From Trichoplax sp. H2 (taxonomy: Eukaryota; Placozoa; Uniplacotomia; Trichoplacea): a stretch of DNA of 64,000 bases. The position numbers were made by a program, and so were the translations under genes. Under the pieces are notes generated by a model, which saw nothing but the letters and a program-made list of their open reading frames with translations, was not told the origin of the DNA and searched no databases. The stretch spans positions 186,001-250,000 of the forward strand of contig NOWV01000099.1 of NCBI GenBank assembly GCA_003344405.1. Direction: 5' to 3'. Positions 1 through 12,533 of the stretch are shown here, one piece after another (position 1 is the first letter of the stretch; each line of letters begins with the position of its first letter).

Positions 1-90
1 GACAAGTCATTATTACTGGTTCTCAAATAAAATTTTCTATTTTAAATTATCATACTAGTATTCGTCGTTGTCTGATTAAACAGTATACGT

Positions 91-96
91 TTTATT
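91..96 (-). terminator. Candidate poly(A) signal for SRPRB
   Basis: TTTATT on the + strand reads AATAAA on the SRPRB strand, about 250 bp past its stop codon. It is a hexamer match only, in AT-rich sequence. Confidence 0.3.
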
Positions 97-346
97 TACG
101 TTTTTCCTTCTACTGAATTCTAAAAAATTCAGGCATTATAAATAGGTTATAAAAACGGTTTTTCCGCTTTGACTACAATGCAATACAATATTTTGGTTAC
201 ATACAGATATCATGTATTGTAACAACTGATTTCGACTGCACCGCAACGTATGATAATCTGAACAACACGAAATTGTGTTCGAAAAGTACTCTTATGATGG
301 TAATTCATTTAATAAAAGAAGTCGTCGTAGTATGTAAAATTATGGA

Positions 347-2541
347 TTATAATAATTTTATAATCCATTCTCTAACACCAGTGAGATCTGCATCTGATTC
401 GTTATCTCCCTTTGCATTGCATTCCGTTGAAGTTACACGTACTGGCATCACATGTGAAAATTCAAAGTCTTTGCCTTTTTTACCAATAAAATCGACAGCC
501 TCTTCAGAATTATCATTACCATCTTTCAAAGCAGCGGTACGAGTGATGCGTAACTTGTCCCTGCGAGTAGTAACATCCATTATTTATTAGATCATTGAAA
601 TCTAGAATATATTTTAATTCAGTAGGTAATCTATTTATTTAAGGCCTTATGTTGCATGATACTTACATCTCCTGTTCCAATAACTTGATTACAACCTTCT
701 GCGATTTAGCGGTCGTGCCGTCTAATTAAATTTATAATGAAAATTCTTACAACGTTCATTATGGCGGTATTGATGTATATGTAGACAAAATTTTTGTATC
801 ATCCAAATTGACAGTTTTATCATAAAGATAGGATAGCATATTAAATTTACCTTGCTTGTTACAAGCAATTAGCACCGGTACTTTATTCTTAATAACAACT
901 TTATTAGCCAATATGTCATATAAAAGGCTGGATAATAAGAATACCACAAGTTATTTATACTTTTAAAAACAGCGTAATAATGTACGTGATTAAAATTAAA
1001 TAATTATTTAGATAATTTGTTGCAAGCACGAGAATATCTTTCCTATGTACTACCTTGAGACATCCCGTAGTTCACGTTGAATATTGAGACTATCGACAAC
1101 AAATACGATGCCTTTCAGTGAAGAAACTTGATTGCGAATATAGTTGAAACGTAGTTTGTCATTACCGGGAATGTCAATCAGATGTAAATATCTTGCCTAA
1201 ATACGGTATATGTAATGAAAAAGTTAGCATTCGCAATTATGTAATGCAAATTCCACTGAAAAAGGAGTATACCATTTCAAATGCTTATCAATTGACTTAG
1301 TACAGTATCCATATCTTGACATAAAAGTTATGCAGTTATAAAATCGATCAAGAAACATTCAAATTGAGTCTGCAATTATGCCATACATAATATTGAATTA
1401 GTTGGATGTAGTTTACATACGCCTTCATTTTTGTCTTTAAAAATTCCAGTATTCTCTTTGATTGAAGTATACGTATCTACGTAATCGCTACTGGTGAGCT
1501 AAACGAAATTGCCCAAGAAAGTACAAACAGGGGGTCATTGAATGTACAGTAGCAAAAAGAGAAAATCTTTACATACTATTAAATTACATTATCATAATAT
1601 CCAAGTGCAATACATCATGGTCATGACTTACCCTATGAAATATTAATGTTTTACCGCCATTGCTTAAGCCAATGAACGCAACAACATCTCTTTTTACGCT
1701 AGTAAAATTACAATATAGCCAAATCACTAGATCGAGAACAATCAACAAGTAAGAATTGTATTAGTCAGCAATATCATCAGTAATTTTAATACTACTGCAG
1801 TGATAGTTTACCCAAGGCTAAATTGGTTAAGATCGATCACATAGTTATGCATAAGATGAATTAATAATCATCATCTTAAATTATTGTGGTAGACTCTACA
1901 CAGCGAGTGTAATTGTTGTATTCTGTTGGCATTGCATGATTGGCAGTAAAAGTATAAACTTGCAGGACTCAAGTGATAGCTAGTACTATCCATTTATCAT
2001 TAATCAGTTTTACTTCACTGTTCTCTATCGATAGAGATTTTTCAAAGTAGGCCAGCCTACAATCTACCTGGTTCCTCTACGTCCAGTACTTTGACAGTAC
2101 AACATTACCTCACTCCAATGGTATACTGTCGATGAAAGATGAATTTTAACTCATGACAACATTGCTAATCTATTTCTGACAATTCTACTTTACAGTGGAT
2201 TTGCCTTAACTTGTCATTCTACCACAATCAATACTAGTCATTGTTAGTTTATTGAAGCTCGGTTTTAATGACTAAAATCCATTTGCTCTTTGCCATAGAA
2301 ATGAATATCATGGCCACTATCATTTTTTTCAATGAATGGTTTTCCAGTCTAGTGTACTCATTATTATCACATCAACACCAATAGCCTTCATAGGATCTAG
2401 TAGGCTTGAACTACAATACTACAGTAGAAGTGAATGGAGAACACGATTACAACAGGTACAATATCATCTTTTACCTGCTGTAATAATGATAGCAATAACA
2501 GCAACACCGATGCCCATCCATTTGAGGTTTTCTTCCTCCAT
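347..2541 (-). CDS. SRPRB: Signal recognition particle receptor subunit beta (SRbeta), 7 exons
   Basis: Exons, 5' to 3': 2541-2475, 1726-1632, 1498-1421, 1196-1054, 927-851, 721-667, 560-347. All junctions are GT-AG and the frame closes at 242 residues (human is about 271). The protein is the ER-membrane GTPase that anchors the SRP receptor and helps dock ribosome-nascent chains at the translocon. I see an N-terminal membrane segment (about residues 9-28), P-loop GLSNGGKT (42-49), switch region TYTSI, G3 DIPGN (88-92), G4 NKQD (151-154), and the family C-terminus with GKKGKDFEFS and an ECNAKG-like G5. The start is the methionine just before the membrane segment; the frame stays open upstream to 2751, so a longer N-terminus is possible. 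Two downstream acceptors were chosen because they restore frame and family alignment. It diverges from SCO1. Confidence 0.93.
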
Positions 2542-3297
2542 TTTCCCTTCCAACGTACTTTCGTGAATAGATTTGTCACCGTGTATTCCAGTCAGTGAGA
2601 AGGAATGGTAAAGCTCCAAGCCAATCAAGTGATCTTCACCGTTTAGTATGGTCAGTATTGATACGCCAATCACTGCTGATACTCTACCGTACTGTCCAGC
2701 GGTATTGTGCAAAAAGCGGTCACCCATGACCCGTACAGAGGAATTCTTCAAGGGATGAAGTCACTTCTGCACACTGACTGTCCGGGATGTCCGGCGGAGT
2801 GTCCGCGACATACTTTACCTTAATAAAAAAAAAACATGGACTTGACTATCTCACAAGTCCCTGCTGTAAATACTGCAGGACAGAGCAGTATCGTCGATCT
2901 ATAGTATAGTTTTGAACTTTAGATATGGAAACTGGATCCAGAAAACAGTCAACACAATGCTTGTTGATAGTAGTAGTGCAGCAAAATGGTGATCTAGACA
3001 GATAGTACAGTACAATATCTCAAGTAGCACCATGAACAATAATATTGCAACGTTCCAGTTATAATATCCATTTACGATCTTTATTGACAGTGCATCCATT
3101 TTGATGTCTCGGCATTTCCATTCTATACTGATGAATCCACTTTTTATGGAATCGTATTTCATAAGCAGCTTGCCGTAGTTGTATATATATAAACTGGACG
3201 TTGGCCAAATTGAGGAGCCCTTAAATTCAATATAAATTCAACCTGGCCCTTTCGGTCACCATGTTACATCACGGTTAAAAGTGTCCATTTTGCAGGT

Positions 3298-3327
3298 CTC
3301 GTACAGTACTGAATTGTACTGTACGAG
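3298..3327. repeat. Perfect inverted repeat, 12-bp stem, 6-nt loop
   Basis: The left arm CTCGTACAGTAC (3298-3309) and right arm GTACTGTACGAG (3316-3327) are exact reverse complements around TGAATT. It sits in the divergent SRPRB/SCO1 spacer. Confidence 0.9.
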
Positions 3328-3450
3328 TCGGAACCGTACTGTAGAGGCAATTTTTTCAGTAGTCCATGACAGTACTCTCGATAAATTTATGGCACAGTAT
3401 AGAAATTGATAGTCGATAGAGACATTGCACAGTGCACACGTACAGTCATG

Positions 3451-3482
3451 GACTACAGTACTAACATTTTAGTACTGTAGTC
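3451..3482. repeat. Perfect inverted repeat, 14-bp stem, 4-nt loop
   Basis: Arms 3451-3464 (GACTACAGTACTAA) and 3469-3482 are exact reverse complements around CATT. A second, more widely spaced inverted pair overlaps it: AGTCCATGAC at 3361-3370 and its complement at 3445-3454. The motif GTCATGGACTAC recurs near 51420, which suggests a dispersed element. Confidence 0.9.
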
Positions 3483-3634
3483 TACTGTTCTCATATAAAC
3501 TCACTGCTATCCATTGGACTACGATATAACCAATGCTAAAGCGCGATCTCAGAACGTGCATCTGCTGCTCTCCACATCCATCCAAATTATTGTTATTGGA
3601 ATTTACTGTTAAACAATTTTTTCTCCAATTTTAA

Positions 3635-6292
3635 ATGGCTGCCCTACGACTGCTAACATTGGGTATGTATAGAAATAATCTTATTGAGTATGCAGTAGAT
3701 AAGATAGTCAATTGTTGAATTCTTGTCGCGGTTGGAAGCTGTGAACTTTATGCGCGATCATCCAGCTAATGCTATACCTGATCGTTCTATATTAGCAAAA
3801 GCAACAACGACCTCCTGGAATCCTTACATGGCCAAGGTTAGTTAGATTGCATCATCATACGTTAAATAGTGTTCAATCAGGATGTATGCATGATTGTGCA
3901 TGCATGATGTTGAAGGATCACTCTATGGCTGTTACAGTATACAGTATATAAAATTATTTCTCGCTGATTCACCATTGCATTCAAGTCGCCAATCCTGTGC
4001 AGATTTTGGTTGATGCTAAATTTTTACCAATTGAATCCACAATGTAGAATGTTAGAATGCCTAGTTGGTTTATAACGGCTAAATAGCTTGACTTGTCCAT
4101 ACAGTATGGAATTGTTAATATCTTATTTTAATGTATTAAGTCGTATCATTAGCTTTATGATGGTACTGTTGTCAGTCCAGCTAGTGTTGCATTCTTTCAT
4201 CACCGAAAGCCATAATAGACGAATACGGACACGAACAATGCTTGCAATTTCGTAAAACAGGCTTAGCACTTTTGTGAATATTTCAAAGTCGATAGATGGA
4301 GTCGTGAAATGACTTATATATTCTCAATACTAATATATGATGATTGCTTATGTATGGTAGTATTTGAAACAACTTATTCTACTAATAATCTCATGATAAC
4401 GGACATGAGTTAGTTCAACTGCAGTACGATGCTAGCAATTCGAACCATCATAAGCTAAAGGATACTTTTGAAATGTTTAGGAAGAGTAAAGTTTTGCTAT
4501 ACTACAGTATACTGTAGATCAAACTCTCAAGTCTTTCTTTCCTATTCTATTGAAAATAGGTATGCTAAAGTAACTTAAAATTTGCAATACTTCAAATTGT
4601 AATGCAGTCATGTCTACAATAGGTGCAAGCATACACAACATCACCCTTTCTAGGAACGCGCATTAAATCGAATTAATTTGAACCAGTGCATAAGTACCTG
4701 TACGGTTACCTAATTCGAAAGAATTTCTTATTTGAGATATTTCAATTTTTATAGAATTCAAGAAGATGGTTATCTTCATTACTGTATATGTATAAACCAT
4801 CGATGGCAATGGAAAGTCGTAACTTTGAACCTTACGCATTGCAAAATAAGCGATATTTTTTTCTTACATCAGCAAGAAATAACAAGGTATTTGTTCATTT
4901 ATCTAAAATAATAACCATGTAATTTAAATTGTACACAATTTATTTACGTTCAATGTGACTATTCGCTATAAGGAAGACGATACAACAATTGTTACAACTA
5001 AAAATACTTTCTGTAATTATTTCAATTTTTACAGAGTGAAAATAATAACTCTGGTAAACAAAATCAAAAATCGCCACCACCTGCCAGAAAATTTGGATCT
5101 GGGGGGGTAATTACCAATGTTATTACAACGAATAAACAGTACCGAACACGTGTATCTGTTATTTAATTATGGCTAATAATGATACCGACACTACATTATG
5201 ATACGTTAGCATTACATCACTTGGATCTGATAACTGACTGATTGTATTCACATGTTTGGTAAATGTGTTTAAGCCCTTCTGAAAATATTTCATTGATTTG
5301 CTTACGATATTATTATCTATCTATTCAGCCAGTATCATGGCAATCATTAGCGGCCATCCTTTTAGCTGGTGGTCTGGTAGCTGCATATGTTCGCTGGGAA
5401 AAAGGAAATAAACGTGAAGGTATTTGACTACCACTGTATCTATGCCTAGCATGTACAGAGACCGTGTACCGCTAACTAACCTGGAAAATTATTTTATTAA
5501 TCAATATAGAAATCCGTAAACAAAAATCTCGAACTATTGGAATTGCATCCCTAGGTGGTGAATTTACCCTAACCGATCACACTGGCAAAGTAAAAACAAA
5601 TGAAAGTTTCCTTGGTCAGTGGATAATTATTTACTTTGGATTTACTCACTGTCCAGATATTTGCCCTGATGAGTTAGATAAACTAACTGCAGCAATCAAG
5701 ATCGTAGGTAAGGATGGATTTTAAAATTTATCTGGGACCATTAATAAATCTATTTACTACAAATCTAAACTTTCATACATATAAAAGCCAAAATAATTTT
5801 TCTGTGATCTTGTTCGTTAAAGACGATCTCAAAAAGGTGCCCTATAAACTGCAACCGCTGTTTGTCTCGGTCGATCCTGAACGAGATACGCCTAAGCAGA
5901 TGGCTGAATATATTAAAGATTTTCATCCGAGATTGATTGGTTTAACTGGTACCAAAGAACAGGTAGATAAAGTTACCAAGGCGTACCGCGTCTATTATAG
6001 CTTTGGGCCCAAAGATTCGGACAACGATTACATTGTAAGTTTCAACAGTATACCGTTTCCCGTTGATCTTTTCGGTTGTATAAAAAATGATTCACAATTG
6101 ATGTGTACAGTATATATATACTAAATCAATTTATTAAACGTGCCCATATCTTAGGTTGACCACTCTATTATTATGTACCTAATTGATCCAGAAGGAAATT
6201 TTAAGGAATATTATGGGCAAAATCGTTCAGCTAAGGAAATTGCTGCATCTGCCGTAAATCATATGCTTAAATACAAAGCTGTAAATGGCTAA
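3635..6292 (+). CDS. SCO1: Mitochondrial copper chaperone for cytochrome c oxidase, SCO1/SCO2 type, 7 exons
   Basis: Exons: 3635-3662, 3739-3836, 5035-5106, 5329-5419, 5510-5707, 5823-6034, 6155-6292; 278 residues with every splice phase closing. SCO proteins are inner-membrane thioredoxin-fold proteins that deliver copper to the CuA site of COX2. Visible: a basic, hydroxyl-rich N-terminus like a mitochondrial presequence, one membrane segment at about residues 70-88 after the PVSW motif, the copper-binding CPDIC motif (C144, C148), VDPERDT, GLTGT, AYRVYYS, and the third copper ligand H236 in DYIVDH. Vertebrates have SCO1 and SCO2; an early animal may have one gene, and sequence alone does not separate them firmly. 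The long third intron (about 1.2 kb) is unusual for this locus. It converges on PUS3. Confidence 0.95.
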
Positions 6293-6356
6293 TTTACTCT
6301 CTTAATTTTAATCACGATAATATTATGATAAATGTAACTGAGTGATATATATATTT

Positions 6357-6362
6357 AATAAA
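6357..6362 (+). terminator. Poly(A) signal of SCO1
   Basis: AATAAA 65 bp after the SCO1 stop codon, directly before the 6371-6402 hairpin. Confidence 0.6.
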
Positions 6363-6370
6363 AGCAGCTT

Positions 6371-6402
6371 CATCTACAACATAGAAACACATGTTGTAGA
6401 TG
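6371..6402. repeat. Perfect 12-bp hairpin between two convergent genes
   Basis: Arms CATCTACAACAT (6371-6382) and ATGTTGTAGATG (6391-6402) are exact reverse complements with an 8-nt loop. The hairpin lies between the SCO1 poly(A) signal (6357) and the probable PUS3 poly(A) signal on the other strand (6458-6463). Its position suits a transcription pause or boundary element, but that role is inference. Confidence 0.85.
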
Positions 6403-6457
6403 GTTGCAGACTTAAATAGGGGTGAACGTGGAAATATTTAGCGTAAGATAGAGCAGA

Positions 6458-6463
6458 TTTATT
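6458..6463 (-). terminator. Candidate poly(A) signal of PUS3
   Basis: TTTATT on + reads AATAAA on the PUS3 strand, about 40 bp past the spliced stop codon at 6503. Confidence 0.45.
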
Positions 6464-6502
6464 AATCCATTTTAGAGAATACATCATTAGAAAGAATTCA
6501 TA

Positions 6503-9500
6503 TTATTTTCCCTTAGAGCTTCCAGGAGTAGCTGGAGCCAATTCTACAATAATAATTTTTTTAAACGGTGTTAACTGATGAAACGATATTATAGTATTCA
6601 AACTGTCTAGTTATTACTGCTTTACCGCATGTTGGCCGAGTCCGAATCGACTTATAAGTAGATACTTTATCATAGTGGCCTGGGGTTAACGAACCCGGTT
6701 GATCGTAACTAATTTGCAAAGAATCTGTTTTCTCATTATCTAATTACGATAAAAATATAAATTAATTGAACACCAATGATGGTCTAAAGTCCAACAATAA
6801 ATACCGGCAAGTTACTGACTAGAAATGCATGGTTTACCTTGAGAGTCGTTAGGAGCTACAGAAATCTGTTTTAGCATTTCTTTTATAAGAGTTGTTCTAT
6901 GTTGAAAAAAATTAATCCGTAATTACTAGATAACGAAATGATCATCACTTAAAGTACGTAAATTCAACTTTTAACTTACTTAATTGCATATTCAGCCCAT
7001 AATTCCTTAAAATGTCTAACCGTTAGCTTATGGGCATCTGAAATCAACACAGCAATAAGTAATACTACGTAATAATATCAACTTAACACTACGGTAAAAT
7101 GCACTCATGAAGTAGGAAATATTACAGTAATTATATGCTAGAAAAGTTATCATCATCACTAACAATCGTCGTAAATCCATGATATATCTTTATATGCACA
7201 ATCGAATAGTACCAACGGAAATTCTATTACCACGAGAATTAGAAAATGTACAATCATTAGCGACGAAGATGAAAGTAAAGAGAATGATAATCGTCTGACA
7301 GTAAACCTAATAAACTCCGAGCATACGTACGCATACCTGAGGCCATTCCATATTGGGGTTTTTTGTTGCATTTTTCAATATCCAACATATAATTGATGAT
7401 CTGTATTGCAGTAAAAGTAAGATTGTCAATATAGTGCATAGATAACTTATCATAATAATTATAACGGTCGCAAAACATTAATTATAATTATCAACGCAAT
7501 TACCAGCTAAATCTTAAAACATTTTAAAACAAGTAAATCGTGTATATTTAAATTTCTAATCTAAATATCAATGCTAACATAGTATCATATGATATTACAT
7601 TAGCATCTTCTAAACCTTGACCAATGAGAAATAAAATTGCAACCATGCAACGGACTTGATGCCATAAAAACGCTTTCCCACAAACAATAATTTCACACAT
7701 TTCGAAGCCTTGATTCCTTTTAATCGAGTATAGAGAGGTATAAGCAAGAAATTTTCTTTTATTAACAGAAAACAATACGAAAGTACCACTGCAATACATA
7801 CGGTGTCTCTATGGATTGGACTTTTATTGATAAAATTTCGCGGCGAAAATTCGAAACATTAGCCAAATCCATCTACAGTAGGTACAATGAATGTTTGAAG
7901 TTTAGATACTAAAGGCTTTCAAGCAAAAGCAAGATTAGTACTATAGACAGCGATCTAAAAAATAATTATATTATTGTATCTATTCAATGACCTTACAAAA
8001 ATTTCTAAAATCGTGTTCTCCTTTGAGGCGTTGAGCAGCTTCATTCATAGCCTATTGATAACCCAAGGTCATAAAGCGTAATGAATATAATGTCGTTATA
8101 TTATCATGTAGTTGCTTTCTATTATATGGGGCTAAGATAATATCATAGATTGCGTCCAGTTCAATAATTCGTACTTCTATATTCATATTTGCTCGAGGAA
8201 AATAATACTTGTAAGTTCTAGACACAGTATTAAACCTGAAATAATTACAGAATGTAGTATATTGAGACATCGTAATACTAGTATACGCTACACTTTACTG
8301 TTTCAATTTAGTAATATTACATACCGAGCACTGAAATCATTATCTACTGGTGCCCAAGCCAAAATTCTGATATCTCCAGGCAATACTTTATTTAGCAGCT
8401 TAACATATGATAGCTCCGAAACTGTTTCTGATGCATTATGAAATAGGCAGATTTTAATAACTTTAGAATAACAAGTCAATATAATTGTTACAATTACAAT
8501 TTTAACAACGATTATCATATAAAGTGTTACCTGTCTGTTTAGATGAGGTATTCGCATTTTTACCAACAATTACACCTGGTCCACTCGCTAAATTCGTTCT
8601 AACATTAAGTGAAATAACCTAGAGACATTGGAAATACAACATTACTTAACAGTACTTGCCTAATTCTAAAATAATTTACGAAATTTTAGTATAATTTCAA
8701 ATTCTATTACTGGTTTGTGCTTGACAAAGATACACAATTTGTTTCATACCTGGCCAAGAGCACTGACACCTTTATCAGTCCTACCCGATCTAGAGTAATT
8801 ACTATTAGTTCTATTTTCAATCAAGCATGTCTTAGTAAGCGCATTGAACAATTCGGCCTAAAAAAATATACTTACTATAAGTATAAATTCATAGACATAG
8901 CAGCAAAAGAATATAATAATCAATGCAATGTGTTCAATTTTTGACTATCCCATTGCCATTAAAGCCTTAAATTATGGATAAACACTTTCATATGTAATTA
9001 AATTTATATTTGCAGATAATTATATAATACCTCAATGGTCTTTTCAATTCCTTCTTGACTAGCTAAGCCATAATAATCCCATCCTATGTATGCTAATTTG
9101 AATGCAACACGACGTTGATTATATCTATGGAAATGAAAGCAATTAGTCTTAGAATATGCTCGATCATAGCTCTAACTGCATTGTTTGCTTAGACAACAGA
9201 TAAGTACAAAATCGATGGCTACAACAGAATTTATATATTTACAAAGTATTAGTACAAATGTGTTTGTTTAATACTGGTAGATATTTAAAATTATGGTAAC
9301 AACCCTATACTATATATTGCTCGTAGTTCGAAATCATGATAAAGATATTTGGAAATATACAATTGATTTCGCTGATACTATTCGAAGTATAATCGCCATA
9401 AAAGAGCTGCATATATAATGTGCAATTACAGTAATGTATGCCGGCAATCTCTTTCAACCTTGTAAAGTCAAATATTCTAGGTGATCTCTTCGCCTTCTTG

Positions 9501-9553
9501 GATGTTTTGTATTGACTGCTTCCTTTTCTTTTCCCAGTTGATAAAGTCTCCAT
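6503..9553 (-). CDS. PUS3: tRNA pseudouridine(38/39) synthase 3, Deg1 type, 15 exons
   Basis: Exons, 5' to 3': 9553-9459, 9124-9031, 8857-8750, 8618-8531, 8427-8325, 8235-8175, 8051-7992, 7872-7802, 7716-7599, 7400-7337, 7223-7164, 7037-6980, 6896-6838, 6739-6626, 6543-6503; 397 residues (human 481). The enzyme converts U38/U39 in the tRNA anticodon stem to pseudouridine. Diagnostic stretches: [19 protein letters not shown], the catalytic GRTDKGVSA with D91, [52 protein letters not shown] and EFPLVLFDC. The residue before GRTD is serine, where the human protein has cysteine. The final exon is the least certain: without that splice the frame runs to a stop at 6561. Spliced, it ends in a short Pro/Ser/Gly/Lys tail. 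Confidence 0.93.
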
Positions 9554-12533
9554 TATACCAGTACTACTTGCCTTATAGTAGAAAAATGTCGTAGCAGGTA
9601 TAGCATGTCAATTCATAAAATTTAATTAATTTAAAATTGTTACTCGTTTGTAGAGATACGTATAGTACTATAATCATAATTATCATTAATTATTAAGCAA
9701 TCACTGATTCCGTGCTGAAAGCTGCAATTGTAATTATTCTGTGTCGTAAACTGACTGCAGTACTGTATCCAGTAATACGAATATACAGTATATGACATAT
9801 ATATACAATATATACTGTATTGTTGCTTTTTAAGATCGTAAGCTAATAGTAATCTAAAATTAAGTATTAGAAAGTGGAGTATGAGTAAAACACGCAGTCC
9901 TATGCTACCGGGGAAATGGCTACCATCCATGAATGGTAGTAATTACTCTCTCCAAACTAGGTATAACCATGGACTTGTTGCTCTTACCAGGTAAAGATCT
10001 GTAAGTTTATCGCATGCGCGTAGATTGCAAAACGCATAAACTGCAGTACTGAGTCAAGAATACTTCGATAAGCTTAGATTACTTGCTTCATCATTATTAT
10101 TACACCATGCATTAAATACCGAACCTACTTACCTTCTTTATTAATCTCCCAGCCTGCTTACAAAATGCCAGTAATGTCAGCATAGGCTCAGATAGTTTCG
10201 TTGCTTATGTGCAAAAGCTGGCAAGGGTTCCTATTTATTTTTGAAATGGTCAATTTTACGTACAGTACGGTACAGTACCGTAAATTAAAGAGACCTGCAG
10301 ATTTCCATACTGTACAGTACAGTACAGTACAGTAGTAGTATTGTAGTACTTCACTATTTAGTACTGTACGGTGTAGTGTACTTCACTATTTAGTACTGTA
10401 CTGTACAGTACTATACTGTGCAACTTGTGCAAGGACTACAGTACTAAAAAGAAAGAGACTCAAGAGAAGAGAAAGACGACGGTCCGACTTGCCGTCCACT
10501 CCGAAAGTGAAAGGCAACAACACTTTTTTAGCGTGGAAAATGCGAAACCAATTCTACTATTGTAAGGACGAATAGAGGTGGCCAGATAATCTCTAAATGG
10601 CGATCACATGATAGTAGTGTTACTATGCGTTGAAATTTTAACACTAAAATACAATAACATAATACAAAACTCTATGGTTGGAGTGCACAATATATAGAAT
10701 CAGTAAGGTGGAGAATGGAAGGCTACTGACGTCATTTTTAAGGTACTTCCTTACCATATCCAGTTTCCATAGATACGGTATCCTTTGTCTGATTTCAACC
10801 CTTGTTTACCCGCATTTTATTCATTGCAAAGCCACGATGCAACAAAAATATCACTTTTATCTTTGTATCCACTAGAACAGCGACTGTATTACCTTCCAAC
10901 AAACAATGCATTAATTCCTTATTATTGCCGCGATAATTCTATCATATCAATGTCATGATTTAGCACTTGATATATTCGGTATACAATCCAAAAAGCCTCC
11001 GAAAGTAGCACTGTCAGTTCATAGGATCATCTACAAGGGCACGCTTGAGCTAGGATATGAATACTAACTTTGGAATATCTAAAATGGTGTATAGCTTAAA
11101 GGGGCCTTATCTGAAAATATAATAAACTGATAAGGAAATAGCTATAATAAATACGACTAAAACAACACAACATAAACTGTAGCCCTGATAGATCCTGAAC
11201 AACTACAATACAGTACGTCAAATCCGCAACATAATTGATTGAATACTCCAAAACTTTTAAATCATGCTTTGTATTGATAGAATTTATTGACACAATTCGA
11301 TATGCCCGACAAACTCTAGTATTCATGACGAGTAAAAATTCTTACTAAATAAGATCATGGCTAACGCAAGATGTGTTTGTTATTTCATTCCTAAGATGAG
11401 AATACAGTAGCCTTTCTTCTGGCGCAAAATATAATCCTAAATCTTAGTTATAGCATGTCGCGAATGTAACTATATCATAATCGCAAGCTACCTCCTATGT
11501 AATATAAATCACTTATATTAAAGTTATATTCACTGTTTCAATATAGCGTGGTTTCGGTCATTACAATAAGGCATATCGGTATTAAAACAATTTTTATTGA
11601 GGAAAAAGACATAGCATAGGTAATTCGAAAACTATTTTTAAATAATTTATGCGTACGAGTCAATTAAATGTTGGAGATAACAGTTATCTCGAATGAAATT
11701 TACAAGAAAGTTTTAAATTATAATTTTTACAGATTACTTTAAATACAAATTTTAATTTGAAAATAGGATCATTACTTAGAAGCACCTTAAAACGATTCTA
11801 TTAAGGCAATTGCTATCATGAGTTAGTACTTCAGGCTGTAAATTTTATTCTAGGTAACTGCAGCGTGCATACTATATACAGTCAATTTTTAATGATCAAC
11901 ATTTAACGTACTGTAATAATCTTTCATACAAAAAAGGTACATATAAACTCGTAAGTTACAAAAAATTTAGATTCATCACTTATAAATTTTAGAGATTTTA
12001 TAATTTATAAGTTTCAACAGTCCTGACAAACTCAGTTTATATGATTGTAATTAAATATCTGTATCCATATCGAAAACAGTAATTAAAAGAAGCATCTCAC
12101 AGATAATTACTGACCAAAGCATAAAAGTACTTCAAGCATTAATTTCAGGAGACAATTCAATCATCTCAAATTTAGTTGGTAAAGTATCGAAATCTGACCA
12201 TATCACATAGTGAATAATCTCGAAGAGTGTACAGTTAAGCTTTTGTGCGAATCCTGTAATTTACTTAATTATCAAAAATATTGGAATATGTCTGGTCCTC
12301 AGTGAATATCTTATTCTATAAATAGTTCTAATGCCTATCATGTGTACTCCAGAGGCAAATAAACGTATAAGATTTAAAGAATTTACATTATCAGTTCGAC
12401 ATTAATTTACCTTGACCCGACCTTATACCTTACAACTTAGTTGAATACATATATTTGAGAAGTATATGGATAAGTATCTGAAATACATTTCACTGTTGCT
12501 AATATTTCTAGCACTATGGCAAACCTTTTAAAA
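9554..12533. other. Intergenic stretch, no supported gene
   Basis: Only short, low-complexity open frames without family resemblance. It holds a cluster of GTAC/CAGTAC repeats at 10255-10440 (separate entry) and AT-rich sequence. The part near 9554 is probably the PUS3 promoter. Confidence 0.5.
10255..10440. repeat. GTAC/CAGTAC-rich palindromic cluster
   Basis: Contains TACGGTAC-A-GTACCGTA (10266-10282), a run of five CAGTA units near 10310-10335, and an exact 24-bp direct repeat at 10346-10369 and 10378-10401. The same short palindromic vocabulary appears at 3298-3482, 21870-21950 and 22386-22465. Confidence 0.75.

Larger units (their letters stand above)
2752..3634. promoter_or_regulatory. 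Divergent spacer between SRPRB and SCO1
   Basis: This spacer separates the first exons of two head-to-head genes, so it must hold both promoters. Its middle contains two long perfect inverted repeats and many GTAC/CAGTAC motifs, described separately. A minus-strand open frame (2899-3162) with hydrophobic stretches lies here but has no recognisable family and no start context that I trust. No specific promoter element is claimed. Confidence 0.4.

Noticed and set aside
273-590. 105-residue + strand frame
   Set aside because: It is antisense to the last SRPRB exon, which is firmly supported by homology.
2899-3162. Minus-strand frame with hydrophobic segments upstream of SRPRB
   Set aside because: A GPI-biosynthesis (PIGH-like) membrane protein was considered, but no diagnostic motif follows and no consistent downstream exon was found.
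5714-6124. 136-residue frame as a separate gene
   Set aside because: It is SCO1 exon 6 plus unspliced intron on both sides.
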